Source of the DNA: Chloropicon primus
Lineage: Eukaryota; Chlorophyta; Chloropicophyceae; Chloropicales; Chloropicaceae
NCBI GenBank assembly: GCA_023205875.1
Contig: CP060772.1
Coordinates: 124,001-188,000 of the forward strand
Direction: 5' to 3'
DNA length: 64,000 bases
The notes under the pieces are model-generated. The model searched no databases and had not been told where the DNA came from. It saw nothing but the letters and a program-made list of their open reading frames with translations. Shown here in pieces: positions 30,057 to 40,788 of this stretch (the first letter of the stretch is position 1; every line of letters starts with the position of its first letter). Both the position numbers and the translations under genes were made by a program.

Positions 30057-31547
30057 ATGATGTCGGATGGTTATTCAGATGGAGAAGGATTGGGTGATGC
30101 CTCACTGGCAGGGTTGGCTGAAAAGAGGCCGGCGTCGTCGGCGGAGACCACACCACTGGAGCAAGGGGAGTGGCCCAAGGCTAAGCGCGGCAGGGTAGCC
30201 GAAGCAGGAGGGGGTTCTGGGTCTAGCACAAGTTCAGCCTCACTCTCAGGGGGTGGAAGAGATTGCGACGAGGAGACAGAAACGGAAGACTTAACAACGA
30301 GTAAAGAAAGTGACGAGGAAGTGACGAGGAACTTGGAACTTGAGCAGGAGGAAGTGGTTCGGGGCGAGCTGGGGGGAACGCCAAGCACGGTGCAGAGCCG
30401 CGAGGCCGAGGCCAGTCCTGTCGATGGGAACGAGGGCACTGCCTCTGGGGATTGCGATTCGGGAGGGGAGGGTCCTGGCGACACGGCGGTGATTCCTCCC
30501 GGGTTGCCCGCCGCGTATGACGAGCTCGAAGCTCGCGCCACAATAGAAAAGATAAGCGCAGACGTGGCTGACATCGAGAAGCGGCTTGAGGAGAAACGCT
30601 TTCCCAGGCTTCGCCTGACTTGGTCAGAAGAGGAGGAGAAGATCTTCATCGAGGCCCACAAGAGGCTGGGCAATCGATGGGTCGAGATTGCCAAGGTGCT
30701 GCGTGGTCGTGATGCGAGGTCTGTCACGAACCATTGGTATAACTCCACGAAGAACGCAAGCAAGAAGGGCTCTCTCCTCAGGCAGTACAGGATATCGTTA
30801 ATGAACGGGAAGGACGACAGCAAGGTCGATGATAAGTCTGGCACCTGCACCTTGACCTTTCAGAGCGAAGGGAAAGGCAGCGGCAGCTGCGGCGGCAGCG
30901 GCGGCAGCGAGGACAAAGACAAGTGGGAGGACAAGAAACCGGATGACGCGACGCAGTCCACAGCTCGGCGGAATGCGTGGACTTTAGAAGAGGACGAGAT
31001 TTTCGTCAAAGCTCACAAGGATTTGGGAAACAACTGGGCCGGGATAGCCAAGCGATTGCCGGGGCGGAACTATCACGCTGTCTACTATCATTGGGAATTT
31101 GCTCTGACCCGCAAGTCGGTGTCACCCTTGCAGGAATACCGAAAGTCTCTGCTGTGCGGACCCAAAGGAAAGGACTCTCTCCTCGCTCAGTGCATGGGTT
31201 TAAGCAGCGGTAGCGGGAAGGATGACAGCAAGGTCGATGATGAGTCTGGCACCTGCAGCTTGGCCTTTCTGAGTGAGGGGAAAGGCAGCGAGGACAAGAA
31301 ACCGGATGACGCGACGCAGTCCACAGCTCGGCGGAATGCGTGGACTTTAGAAGAGGACGAGATTTTCGTCAAAGCTCACAAGGATTTGGGAAACAACTGG
31401 GCCGGGATAGCCAAACGATTGCCGGGGCGGAACTATCACGCTGTCTACTATCATTGGGAATTTGCTCTGACCCGCAAGTCGGTGTCACCCTTGCAGGAAT
31501 ACCGAAAGTCTTTGCTGTGCGGACCCAAAGGAAAGGAGGGCGTTTGA
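30057..31547 (+). CDS. Three-SANT/Myb-repeat nuclear protein with recent internal duplication
   Basis: Single exon, 496 residues, ATG at 30057. An acidic Ser/Glu-rich N-terminal half is followed by three Myb/SANT repeats: the first begins LTWSEEEEKIFIEAHKRLGN (about 195-240), the second and third begin AWTLEEDEIFVKAHKDLGNN (about 308-355 and 429-475). Each has three spaced aromatic or aliphatic core residues typical of DNA-binding Myb. Repeats 2 and 3 are almost identical at DNA level with a period of 363 nt, so the duplication is recent. Likely a DNA-binding regulator; targets unknown. A TGTAA at 31651 may serve as poly(A) signal. Confidence 0.85.
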   Translation: MMSDGYSDGEGLGDASLAGLAEKRPASSAETTPLEQGEWPKAKRGRVAEAGGGSGSSTSSASLSGGGRDCDEETETEDLTTSKESDEEVTRNLELEQEEVVRGELGGTPSTVQSREAEASPVDGNEGTASGDCDSGGEGPGDTAVIPPGLPAAYDELEARATIEKISADVADIEKRLEEKRFPRLRLTWSEEEEKIFIEAHKRLGNRWVEIAKVLRGRDARSVTNHWYNSTKNASKKGSLLRQYRISLMNGKDDSKVDDKSGTCTLTFQSEGKGSGSCGGSGGSEDKDKWEDKKPDDATQSTARRNAWTLEEDEIFVKAHKDLGNNWAGIAKRLPGRNYHAVYYHWEFALTRKSVSPLQEYRKSLLCGPKGKDSLLAQCMGLSSGSGKDDSKVDDESGTCSLAFLSEGKGSEDKKPDDATQSTARRNAWTLEEDEIFVKAHKDLGNNWAGIAKRLPGRNYHAVYYHWEFALTRKSVSPLQEYRKSLLCGPKGKEGV

Positions 31548-31664
31548 AGCGACGACGATGGCGCGGTGTGGTCAATCGAATGCACAAGCTCACGATGACC
31601 GCGTTGCCTTCACTGCCTACTGATTTGCAATATTCAAAGGATATAATACATGTAAATGCATCCG

Positions 31665-32660
31665 TCACCGAGAGTTCAAGTGTCCAGAAATCTTCTCGTA
31701 AATGATCCATGTCATGACAGTTGCAGGCGAGAGCTGAAGCACCCTGAGTTGCAAGCCAGCAAACAGTCCTTTCATGCCTTCTTTCCTCCACAACTGCAAT
31801 GCGCTGCCTCGTATGCCCACATTCGTACCCCCCTCCGCACGCTCGAGTATTCCAGGAGGAAGGGCTTGCATTCTTGTTTTCAAGACATCAATGGGGTGAG
31901 TGCACACACATGCCACCGCGCTCGCTGCCGCCGCGCAAGCACCCAAACGCATCCAGTTGCTGCCCGCCTTCTCCGCTTGTTTGCCAGGGACTTCAGAGTC
32001 TCCGGACAATGCCAAGTCTTTCAGAGACTCGTAGGTCGATATATAAACGGTGCTCCAAGGAACCCAAAGCATGTTGCCACGCCAGTACCCTCTCATGAAC
32101 ACGCTCAAACCTTCCTTGTTGGCAATCCGTTTCACAAGTTCGGTGGTCGTGTACAACCGGTCTTGTTGCCCACTCGCCACAAGAGAGGCTTGCACCTGCA
32201 TCCTTTCCTTCGTGATGTCTACGGGGGTGTAGATAACATTGGCGAAGAGCTGAGCGCTTATGCCGCAAACTGCGCCCTGCAGCCCGGCGCTCTTCCCAAG
32301 GCCCAACTCTCTCACCACCGAACTGTCTTGAAACGCATCCGACTGGAACACAGCTTTGCCGAGTTCATAACCGAAGAAGTACGTCGCACTCCCAGGTATC
32401 GTGCCAAGCAAAGCAACGTGGACCCCGGGAAAGAAACCCTTCAGGATCCCGTGGGATCTCCACGTGCGCGTCACCGCATTCGCCCAGGTGGTCCTCCCCT
32501 CGACACTCGTCGTCAAGGTCGCTCTCACTTGCGACCTTGACTTCAGTGTCTCCAGAGGGTACGTCACTAACCTGGGAAGCAGGCCGGAGAACGCTCCACC
32601 CAATGCTCCAAAAGCAAGTTTCTTCAAGTCCTCCGCACCACCACCTCCCTCCCTTGCCAT
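31665..32660 (-). CDS. Mitochondrial carrier family (SLC25) transporter
   Basis: Single exon, 331 residues. Three carrier repeats are visible through their signature Px[DE]xx[KR] motifs: YPLETLKSRSQ, TPVDITKERMQ and HPIDVLKTRMQ, with six membrane helices. Carriers of this family exchange metabolites across the mitochondrial (sometimes plastid) inner membrane. The first repeat (GGAFSGLLPRLVTYPLETLK) resembles the SAM-carrier and related groups, but contact residues cannot be assigned by eye. Convergent with the Myb gene (117-nt gap). Confidence 0.88.
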   Translation of the reverse strand: MAREGGGGAEDLKKLAFGALGGAFSGLLPRLVTYPLETLKSRSQVRATLTTSVEGRTTWANAVTRTWRSHGILKGFFPGVHVALLGTIPGSATYFFGYELGKAVFQSDAFQDSSVVRELGLGKSAGLQGAVCGISAQLFANVIYTPVDITKERMQVQASLVASGQQDRLYTTTELVKRIANKEGLSVFMRGYWRGNMLWVPWSTVYISTYESLKDLALSGDSEVPGKQAEKAGSNWMRLGACAAAASAVACVCTHPIDVLKTRMQALPPGILERAEGGTNVGIRGSALQLWRKEGMKGLFAGLQLRVLQLSPATVMTWIIYEKISGHLNSR

Positions 32661-33195
32661 CTTCCTCGCTCCTTACTGCTCCATGCAAAAGCCACCAAAA
32701 ACGCAAACACACCGAAATCCCTCCCCTTTTCGTCGCCTCCCTTGGCCTCCTCGTCACACAGGAAGCCTAATTCCCTGCTTCAGTACCTCCAACGCCTGTG
32801 CTTGTCCACCTCACACCTCCACCACCACCAGTTCCTCCCCTCCTCCTCCCTTCCCCTTCCCCGTTGTCAACAACAAACACCTTCCCTTCATCCAGTTCCC
32901 TCCACCGGAGCGTAACCGACGAAAACGTGCGTTACGTTGGACGAAACGTTACCCCCCTGGCCACCTCAATCACCACAAGAACCCCGAACAAACCCAAGGA
33001 ACCAGTCGAGTCCTTGTCCCATCCATCTGCTTCAACCCAACCTCACCAGCATCCCGCTGTCAGTTCAATACTCATGACAGAGTTAAATGCTTCGTGCGAC
33101 ACATCATTCGAAAGCTGAGAATGAGACGCTTCCATCGGTGTGTCGCACTCCCTCCTCTTTTGACCTCGCCGCCCGTGAGGCCTCCTCGAACACTC

Positions 33196-33234
<39 letters not shown>

Positions 33235-33808
33235 TGTTTCACTTTCCAAAGCGAGAGAGAGAGAGAGAGGGAGAGGAGAAGTTTGCGCGTTGTGGAGGAG
33301 GAGAGAGAGATAGAGGGGAAGGAGGGAAAGAGGTTTGAATCAGAAGAAGCCACGTCTCGAGAGCTTTCCAAAGAGCCCTCCCTTGACCGAATCAGCGCAG
33401 GGATGGGTCGAGGAGAGAACATCAGAACGAGGAAGGACACGAGAGAGAGGCGGAGAGGGTGATGAAGGGGTGAAGCAGAGGGGGCAGAAGACGAGGACGA
33501 GGGTCATCGGGGGCGTTGGGCGAAAAGTGAAACTCGAAATCTTTCGATTGGCGGGCGCTGGACTCGTTTTTCGCTCGGAGTGGAGAGAACGTTCGTTTGG
33601 GAAGGGAATCAGTATCACTGGGACGTTCCAGTGGAAAGCGTTGTGACGGAGGCTGGAGCTCGTGGAGGGAAAGGGAGCATCTTCTTTTGCGAGGAAAGCG
33701 TGTGATGATCTCTCGATTGAGGTCTCACTCGATTGTCTTGGCGCCCTGAGTCCGTTGTCATTGTCAATACTGGCGTAAAGGTTGGCTTGGGTGTGACTTC
33801 CATTCAAG
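32661..33808. promoter_or_regulatory. Divergent promoter region (SLC25 / FIG4)
   Basis: Contains a (CT)n tract at about 33197-33228 and a (GA)n tract at about 33252-33272, able to pair with each other, with CACTTTCCAAAGCG between them. The recurrent element (GAGCTTTCCAAAGAGCCCTC) lies at about 33361-33380. CGTTACG-type words occur at 32930-32955. A weak copy of the element is at about 33700-33750. No gene is seen. Confidence 0.55.
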
Positions 33809-36800
33809 ATGGAGGAAAGCGTTCGTATGTTCACCAAGACGATGTCCCTCGAGCGATTCCTTCTTTACGAGAGCAGGACAAAGGTAAGACTCGGGTGTGT
33901 GCTTTTTCTGCGTGCGTGGTCCTCTTTGATTCGTCGACACTGACACCACCCACTGGGTCGGTCGTTCTTCGCAGTACTATCTCGTCGGCCACACGGCGTG
34001 CAGCACGGAGTGGTACATGATGCAGTTGAGCAGGCAAGAGCACAAGCAGGTGTATTGCGACCGGACGGCGTACACCGAGAACCAAATGAAGGTCGTGTTA
34101 TCTTCCCTCGACGCTGCCATGGAACCTCACGGCGGTATCAAATTGGTCATGAAGGCTTACGGTGTCATCGGAGTCATCATGCTCCTCAAGAACGCGTACT
34201 TGGTTCTTGTCACGCACAGGAAGAAGGTCGGGAATGTCGCTGGACACAGGATATACGGCTGCAGGGACGTGGCCTACGTTCCAATCTTGTCCAAGGAATA
34301 CGTCAGTGCCCAAGCTTCGAGCAGCACTTGGGAAGCTGGGGGTGGCGCATCGGAGGGTGAAGGCTCGGGAGAGACCAGGTTCGGGAACTTCGGCCTGGGT
34401 GGATACAAAGGCATGAGCGCGGATGAGAAGAGGTACCTTCGCCTGCTAATGGGCGTCGACCTCTGCAAGGAGTTCTACTGGTCTTACACCTATCCGTTTT
34501 GGAACACGCTGCAACAGAACCTGCTGATGAATTCCAAGCAGCAGGAGCAAGGGGAAGCCGATGGCGCTTCTCCTTCCGATGCTGGTCAAAGTGATTCCCC
34601 TCGCGCGGTAGAGGATGGCAAGCGGGGGGGAGGAATGGACTACCTTGGGTGTGTCTCTGGTTTCAACAGCATGTTTGTCTGGAATTCTCACCTTGCCAAC
34701 CACTATTTTGGTGAGAACCTTCAACAGAAGGACAAAGAGCGATGGATCGTTCCCTTGATTCACGGGTTCTTCGACCAAGTGAAGCTTAGCAGCTTTGGGA
34801 AGGAGCTCAAGGTCTCCCTTTTGGCTCGAAGAAGCAAGTACTTTGCAGGAACAAGGTTCTTGAAGAGGGGAATCAACGAGCTAGGCCAGGTGGCGAATGA
34901 AGTGGAGACGGAGCAGATCGTGGAAGCGCAGCTGGACAGGGACCTTCATGCGCACAAGGGATCGCCCTCCACATCCTCTTCGTCTGACACTCTGAGGTTC
35001 AGCAGCATAGTCCAATTAAGGGGGAGCATCCCGCTTTACTGGTCTCAAGAAACCAGCACGAGCTTGAACCCGAGGCCGGAGATCAGAATTAGGCGGTACG
35101 ACCCCAGCTACAGCGCCACGAAGCAGCACTTTGACAGGCTGCACGAACGCTACGGAAAGCCAGTGATTGTGTTGAACCTGATCAAAAGCTTCGAGAAAAG
35201 GCCTCGAGAGATGATCCTGAGGGTTGAGTTCGCTCAAGCGGTCGATTACTTGAACCGATTCTATTACAGGAAGGACACGAAGAAGAGCGATGGGCGTGAT
35301 GCAAGCGGTGGGGATAAACAGGAAGCCCCCCAAACGGGTGAGCTGCTATTTGTCCACTGGGACTTCAGCAAATGCACCAAGCAGAGGGGCGTTAATGTGC
35401 TTGGAGCAATCTCACCGGTGGTGACGAGTGCGCTCAAGTCCACTGGTTTGTTCTACTGCCTCCCCAAATCATCCCCGGGCTCGAAGGGCAGCCCTGTCGA
35501 TTGGGGCGGAGCTTCACTGGGGGGAGCGTACAACTGGGGGAAACAGCAAGGTGTGCTGAGGACGAACTGTATAGACTGTCTTGACAGGACCAATGTAGCG
35601 CAATTTGCTTATGGCTTGTACGCGCTTTCTCAGCAGATGCACGTGCTGGGGATAACAAGTGCGGAACAAAAAGAATCTACATCTACGCTCAATCCGAGAT
35701 CAGCCGTTGCCACGGAACTGATGAACTTGTACGAGGCCATGGGGGACTGCCTGGCGTATCAGTATGGAGGGAGTGAGGCCCACAGCAAGTTTTTCAAGAG
35801 GCAGAAAGGTTCTTGGGAAGTGACCACACAAAGCAAAGACATGATGACGAGCTTTCGGAGGTTCTACTCCAACACCTACACGGATGCCGCGAGGCAAGCG
35901 GCTATCAATCTCTTTCTCGGCCACTTTGTCCCCAATGAGAGTCCCGTCCATATTTGGGATCTGGATTCAGACTCGTACTTGCCGGGACTGTATTACGACG
36001 ATGATCCAGACAAGGTCGCAGAGTGGAAGAAGAAGAAGAAGAAGGATGTGACACCTTGTCAAACGAATGGAAGCGGCGGTCAGGAAGACTTTGGCACGGA
36101 GGACGAATGCCTGACCCTGGAGAAGAATTTGAAAACAATGGCGTGGCATGAGGAGGCACGGAGGTCCGCTGGGAGGCACGCTACCTTTACCTCGATAGAC
36201 AAAGTTTTGGAGCAGTGTCCACTTCGAGTCAGCAAGGGCTTCTGCGATTTCACGAACATCGGCATGGACGAAGACAGAGGGGACTACAACCAAAGGCTTC
36301 AGCGCATGCTCAACGCCATCCACTCGGAGATGGATGAGATCCACGACAGCGATCCAAGGATGCACTTGGAATTGGATGGCTTGCACTTCAGCGAGACTTT
36401 CTCTGACCCCACTTTTGTTCTGAAAGACATCGAAGGTGCCAGCATAGTTTTCCCGGGCGCCCAAAAGTCAGATATGCTGAAGGACATGGCGTTCTTCGAT
36501 ACTTATGTCAGCGCCAAGTCCTCGCTGCTGAACAACTTGAAGTTCGAGGAATCGAATTATGGAGAGAGCGGCGATTTGGTGTCCTCCGGCGAGACCCTGT
36601 TCCAGCAAGTGGTCGCCTCAAAAGAGATTCAGGACGAGAGCAAGCCAAGGGACTCGCAAAGGGGCGCTGCCGACGACCCCGTCACCAAAACTACCTCGGA
36701 TGGTTCCCAACAAACCTATTGGGACCACCTTCTCAAGGGGTCTCCGAGCGACGAGGTCTACGAAACCTGGATGAAACCGTTTGACAAGAGCCTTCAGTCC

Positions 36801-36818
36801 TTTCAATCCATGTGGTGA
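33809..36818 (+). CDS. FIG4: FIG4/SAC3-type phosphoinositide phosphatase
   Basis: Two exons, 33809-33883 and 33975-36818 (phase 0), 972 residues. FIG4 acts with the PIKfyve/Fab1-Vac14 complex on PI(3,5)P2 at endosomes and vacuoles. Exon 1 (MEESVRMFTKTMSLERFLLY) matches the usual FIG4 N-terminus. The Sac domain has AYGVIGVIMLLKNAYLVLVT, and the catalytic CX5R(T) in NCIDCLDRTN at about residue 556. FIG4-type features after it are QYGGSEAHSKFF and SNTYTDAARQAAINLFLG. The C-terminal third is less conserved and acidic. TGTAA lies about 103 nt past the stop. Confidence 0.93.
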
Positions 36819-37530
36819 GGAAGTTCCTCTGGTCCGCCTGAGTTGAGCCCATTCGAGTCGAGAGCTCATTGTATTCGTCCGTTCAATGCGATGACGCTTG
36901 GCTGGTCGATCCACGTTCATTGTAATCCATGCAGCACCCTGTACACAACAGTCTCTTCAGCTGATCCGCGCCACCATGGTTTTCAAGCTTGAGGGCTCTT
37001 TGGAAAGATCAAGAGAGCAAGAGAGCAAGACGCCATCATGCAAGAGATCCCTCCCTCCCTCCTCTTGCTCATTCCTCTACCCTCTATCCCACACATCCAT
37101 CCTCCACCTCTGATGAATCACCTCGATTGATCGACACTCTTAGCAAGTGAGGGCTCTTTGGAAAGATCAAGAGAGCAAGAGTGAGAGTAAGATCAAGAGA
37201 GCAAGAGAGCAAGACACCATCATGCAAGAGATCCCTCCCTCCCTCCTCTTGCTCATTCCTCTACCCTCTATCCCACACATCCATCCTCCACCTCTGATGA
37301 ATCACCTCAATCGCAATCGTGAGGGGGAGACAGAGAAGCGGCGAGGCGCGCGAGAAGCGGAGAGGAGAGAAGCGGAGAGGAGAGGAGAGGAGAGGAGAGG
37401 AGAGGAGAGGTCTCGTCCTTGCTTTGCTTTGTGTGGAAGCTTTTTTTGGTAACTCCGTCGCGTCCCGTCGTTGGCGACGAAGGCGAAGACGGAGGTCTCG
37501 TGAAAAGGATCCGGATCCTCAGAGACAGCA

Positions 37531-37597
<67 letters not shown>

Positions 37598-37644
37598 AAA
37601 CGGAGAGGAAAGGAGGAAGCGGAGAGCACAGCAGAAGGGAAGAG
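36819..37644. repeat. Promoter region of Doa10/MARCH6 gene: tandem duplication and purine tracts
   Basis: GAGGGCTCTTTGGAAAGATC appears at 36991 and 37149 (period 158). The following CCATCATGCAAGAGATCC block recurs with period 184, because copy 2 carries a 26-bp expansion. A GGAGA pentamer array (37370-37405) and a (GA)n run of about 28 units (37539-37597) precede the start codon. TGTAA at 36921 likely ends the FIG4 transcript. Confidence 0.8.
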
Positions 37645-40600
37645 ATGTCTTCCTCACTTGATGCTGGCGGTGCTGGTGGTGGTGATGCTGCGTGTTGCTC
37701 TGGGATGAGGGATGAGGGAAGCGAAGCGGAGAAAGTATGCAGAATATGTCGTACGAGTGAGGAAGAGGAAGAAGAGGATGGAGGGAAGAGGAGGCCGCTC
37801 TTCTATCCTTGCAGATGCAGCGGGAGCATCAAGTACGTTCACGAGGAATGTCTCGTGCAGTGGTTGAAGCACTCGAAGAGGAAGAAGTGTGAGGTGTGTG
37901 GCACCGAGTACAGTTTTAAGAATATCTATTCGGACAACGCACCTCGGGTGCTTTCCCTATCGGAGTTCATCACGGGGCTCCTGCAAAGGTTGTGGCAAGC
38001 TAGCAGGTCGTGCTTGAGGTTTGTGATGGTGGGATTCGTTTGGCTTGCGGTGGTCCCTTTGATAACGTCTTGGGTGTGGCGGTTATGTTTCGCCAGGTCC
38101 ACGCAACAAACCATACTGTCCATAGCGAGAAGGAGCTGCGCGTTCAACTTGCTGCTCACGGATTGTGTCTACGGGTCTTTCCTTTCCGCGGCAATCGTTT
38201 TCGTGTTTCTTGGGACGGCGTCGTTGCGTGAATACTTGAGGCAAATCAGGTTCGCGCCCAACGGGGACGGCGAGGAGTTTCCTGGACAAGTCGGGAACGG
38301 TATCAGGGGGGGAGCACCAAGAGCGGGAAATAATGAGGACATCAGGGCCTTGAATATGCGCTTGCGCGACCGCCTTATGGGCGAGGAGCAGTTTGATGCC
38401 GGCGGTCGCCGTGGCCGCAATGACGGTGGCGAGTTCGACGGTGGCGAGTTCATGGAGAACTGGCGGCTTCAACTGGAGTTGGAGAGAATGAGAGGCCTGG
38501 ACGAAGTGGGAAGGAACGAGGAGAGGGAAGGGGGGGTTGATCTGAACGATGGGGGAGCTCAGGGAAGGGAAGAGCGAAATCGTGTCCCCGACGACCCTCA
38601 ACTCAACAACCAAAACATGGGGGGGTTGGACCTGGACAGGATCGAGGACGTGCCTTTCGAGGAGCTCATTGGGATGCAAGGGCCCGTCTTGGCGCTGTTC
38701 GAAAACGCAACGACCATCTTGTTGAGTAACTTGTTCTTCCTTGTCGCCTCCGTGATGCTTCCTTTCAACATCGGAAGGGTCTGCATGTCCATTTTGGCGC
38801 ACTTGAACATAGACATAAAGAGCATGGACGACAACAGCGTGCACTCGCAAGTGATACACATGTCCATAGAGGCGATGGAGAACCTCAAGGACGGGATTAG
38901 CAGTGAATTTGACATGAGCCTGGGCATGGCCGAGTCAAGAAGGAGCGTGAACAAGCTGGTGAGAGCGGCCACAGATTTTGAGGCGCAGCTAGAGCCACCA
39001 ACTTGGAAGGACCTTCTCACGCTGGGAACGGGGTATCTGGCAACCCTAGCTCTGGGTGCCGCCATGTGTTTTGTGATCATTTTCTTCAGGTGCTTGAGGA
39101 CCTACACCCACAGGGAGGAATCTGCGCACCACAGGAGCCTGTCGATCAGAGAGCTTTTCATGCTGGTGCCCATCATGGCCAAGAGGGCGTACTCCTACCT
39201 GGCCTACAGCTGCGTTGTGCTCAAAGTCGCTTTTCTTTTGATCGTTGAGCTTGGTCTCTTCCCGATCTTCTTTGGGTTGTGGCTGGACCTTTGCTCCCTG
39301 CCTTTGTTCGATGCGATGCTACAGACAAGAATGCAGTTTGGCCTATATGCGCCCATCACGTTTACGCTCATCCACTGGACCTTGGGAATTCTTTACATGT
39401 TCCTAGTCTCCGTGTCTGTAAGCGTGCTGCGAGAGATCTTGAAGCCTGACGTTCTTGCGTTTTTGCGGGATCCCGCGGATCCAAACATCAATCCATTCAG
39501 GGAGCTCTTTGAGGATCCTTTCACCAAGCACGTGAAGAAGATTGCGTTTGGCTCGATCATCTATGGCAGTATTGCCATGGTCTTGGTTTACATGCCGGTG
39601 CAGTTCATTAAGTCTATTTTCCCAGAAAGCTTCCCCATCGTGATCAAGCTGTTGGATCCATTGAGCGAGCTGCCGATTCACCTGTTGATGATACACTTTG
39701 GGTTGCCACTTACTTTTGAGTACCTGAGGCCCAAGAGGGTGATGAGGCTCGTGATTCACAGCTGGCTCAGGTACGCAAGCAAGTTGTTCAACGTGGACGG
39801 CCACATCCTTCAGAACGCGGGCGGGCAAAACGCCGCGGATGCAGACAACACCGGCGGCGCGGGGGGGGAGAGAAGCTTTTCGGATAGCGGGGCCGGTAGC
39901 TCCACCCCGGTGGTGAGAACGGCTAGCGCGAATGGAACGAGAAAGATCAGCGATGTGAGATCGTTTCTTGCGAGGGGCTTTGGCATTTACAGGGAGTGCT
40001 GGAGTTTGTTCTTGCAGTCCCAGTTCACCCTGAACATCAGGTTGGCTCTGCTTGTGCTCACGTCCTGCCTTGCGGTCCAGCTCTCCAATTCCATCCTGCT
40101 GTCTCTCCCGTTGTTCCTTGGGAGGCAGCTCTGCAGGCTGATCGGCTTCCCGGTGCACCATGACGTTTACAACATTCTCGTGGGGCTTTACATCGTTTGG
40201 GGGTCGTTCTTCTCGCTTTCCAAGTGGGCTACGATCGTGCAGCAGGTGCCCTACTTCGTGGGCGGGTTGGTCAAGTACGTCGTTCTGGGAACCTTGTGGC
40301 TCCTCGTTATCCCCACCATCCTTGGGACGCTGGTGCACCTGACCTTTGTGGTGCCCTTCTCGGTGCCCATGAACCACACGCCGATCTTCTTCATCTACCA
40401 GGACTGGGCGATTGGTTTGGTCTCCCTCAAGGTGCTCCACTGGAGGAACTTGAAGAGGTATAGGCACATGTGGAGAAGCGTGGAGGAGTTGTGGAGCAAC
40501 GTGGGGTCGCCAAGCAACATCGACTTCAGGTGGGCTCTGGTTGAGGTCACTCTTCCGCCACTGATGAATTTGTGCGCCCAGCTTTGCATCCCTTACACTT

Positions 40601-40788
40601 TTGTCCACTCCGTTCTGCCCATGGCCGGGGTATCCATCTACTACAGGCACTTTTTGTACAGGTATGGCTACCCCTTGCTGGCACTGGGCCACTGGAAACA
40701 CTACGTGACGAAGAGCTTGTGGAGGCTTCACAATGCTATCAGGGATGACAAGTACCTCGTCGGCAAGGCTCTGAAGAACTTTGCTTAA
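37645..40788 (+). CDS. Doa10/MARCH6-type ER membrane E3 ubiquitin ligase
   Basis: Single exon, 1047 residues. Doa10 (TEB4/MARCH6; SUD1/CER9 in plants) degrades misfolded and sterol- or lipid-pathway proteins at the ER. The N-terminal RING-CH (C4HC3) is complete: CRICRTSEEEEEED, then FYPCRCSGSIKYVHEECLVQ and KCEVCGTEYSF, about residues 31-90. About 14 hydrophobic helices follow in two groups, separated by an acidic linker (about 200-340). The middle TEB4/Doa10 block with long paired helices (about 560-720) and the C-terminal helices are present. TGTAA lies 60 nt past the stop. Confidence 0.92.
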   Translation: MSSSLDAGGAGGGDAACCSGMRDEGSEAEKVCRICRTSEEEEEEDGGKRRPLFYPCRCSGSIKYVHEECLVQWLKHSKRKKCEVCGTEYSFKNIYSDNAPRVLSLSEFITGLLQRLWQASRSCLRFVMVGFVWLAVVPLITSWVWRLCFARSTQQTILSIARRSCAFNLLLTDCVYGSFLSAAIVFVFLGTASLREYLRQIRFAPNGDGEEFPGQVGNGIRGGAPRAGNNEDIRALNMRLRDRLMGEEQFDAGGRRGRNDGGEFDGGEFMENWRLQLELERMRGLDEVGRNEEREGGVDLNDGGAQGREERNRVPDDPQLNNQNMGGLDLDRIEDVPFEELIGMQGPVLALFENATTILLSNLFFLVASVMLPFNIGRVCMSILAHLNIDIKSMDDNSVHSQVIHMSIEAMENLKDGISSEFDMSLGMAESRRSVNKLVRAATDFEAQLEPPTWKDLLTLGTGYLATLALGAAMCFVIIFFRCLRTYTHREESAHHRSLSIRELFMLVPIMAKRAYSYLAYSCVVLKVAFLLIVELGLFPIFFGLWLDLCSLPLFDAMLQTRMQFGLYAPITFTLIHWTLGILYMFLVSVSVSVLREILKPDVLAFLRDPADPNINPFRELFEDPFTKHVKKIAFGSIIYGSIAMVLVYMPVQFIKSIFPESFPIVIKLLDPLSELPIHLLMIHFGLPLTFEYLRPKRVMRLVIHSWLRYASKLFNVDGHILQNAGGQNAADADNTGGAGGERSFSDSGAGSSTPVVRTASANGTRKISDVRSFLARGFGIYRECWSLFLQSQFTLNIRLALLVLTSCLAVQLSNSILLSLPLFLGRQLCRLIGFPVHHDVYNILVGLYIVWGSFFSLSKWATIVQQVPYFVGGLVKYVVLGTLWLLVIPTILGTLVHLTFVVPFSVPMNHTPIFFIYQDWAIGLVSLKVLHWRNLKRYRHMWRSVEELWSNVGSPSNIDFRWALVEVTLPPLMNLCAQLCIPYTFVHSVLPMAGVSIYYRHFLYRYGYPLLALGHWKHYVTKSLWRLHNAIRDDKYLVGKALKNFA

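Noticed and set aside
32401-33462. Plus-strand ORF of 353 codons across the SLC25 start and intergenic region
   Set aside because: Low complexity, runs through microsatellites, no domain.
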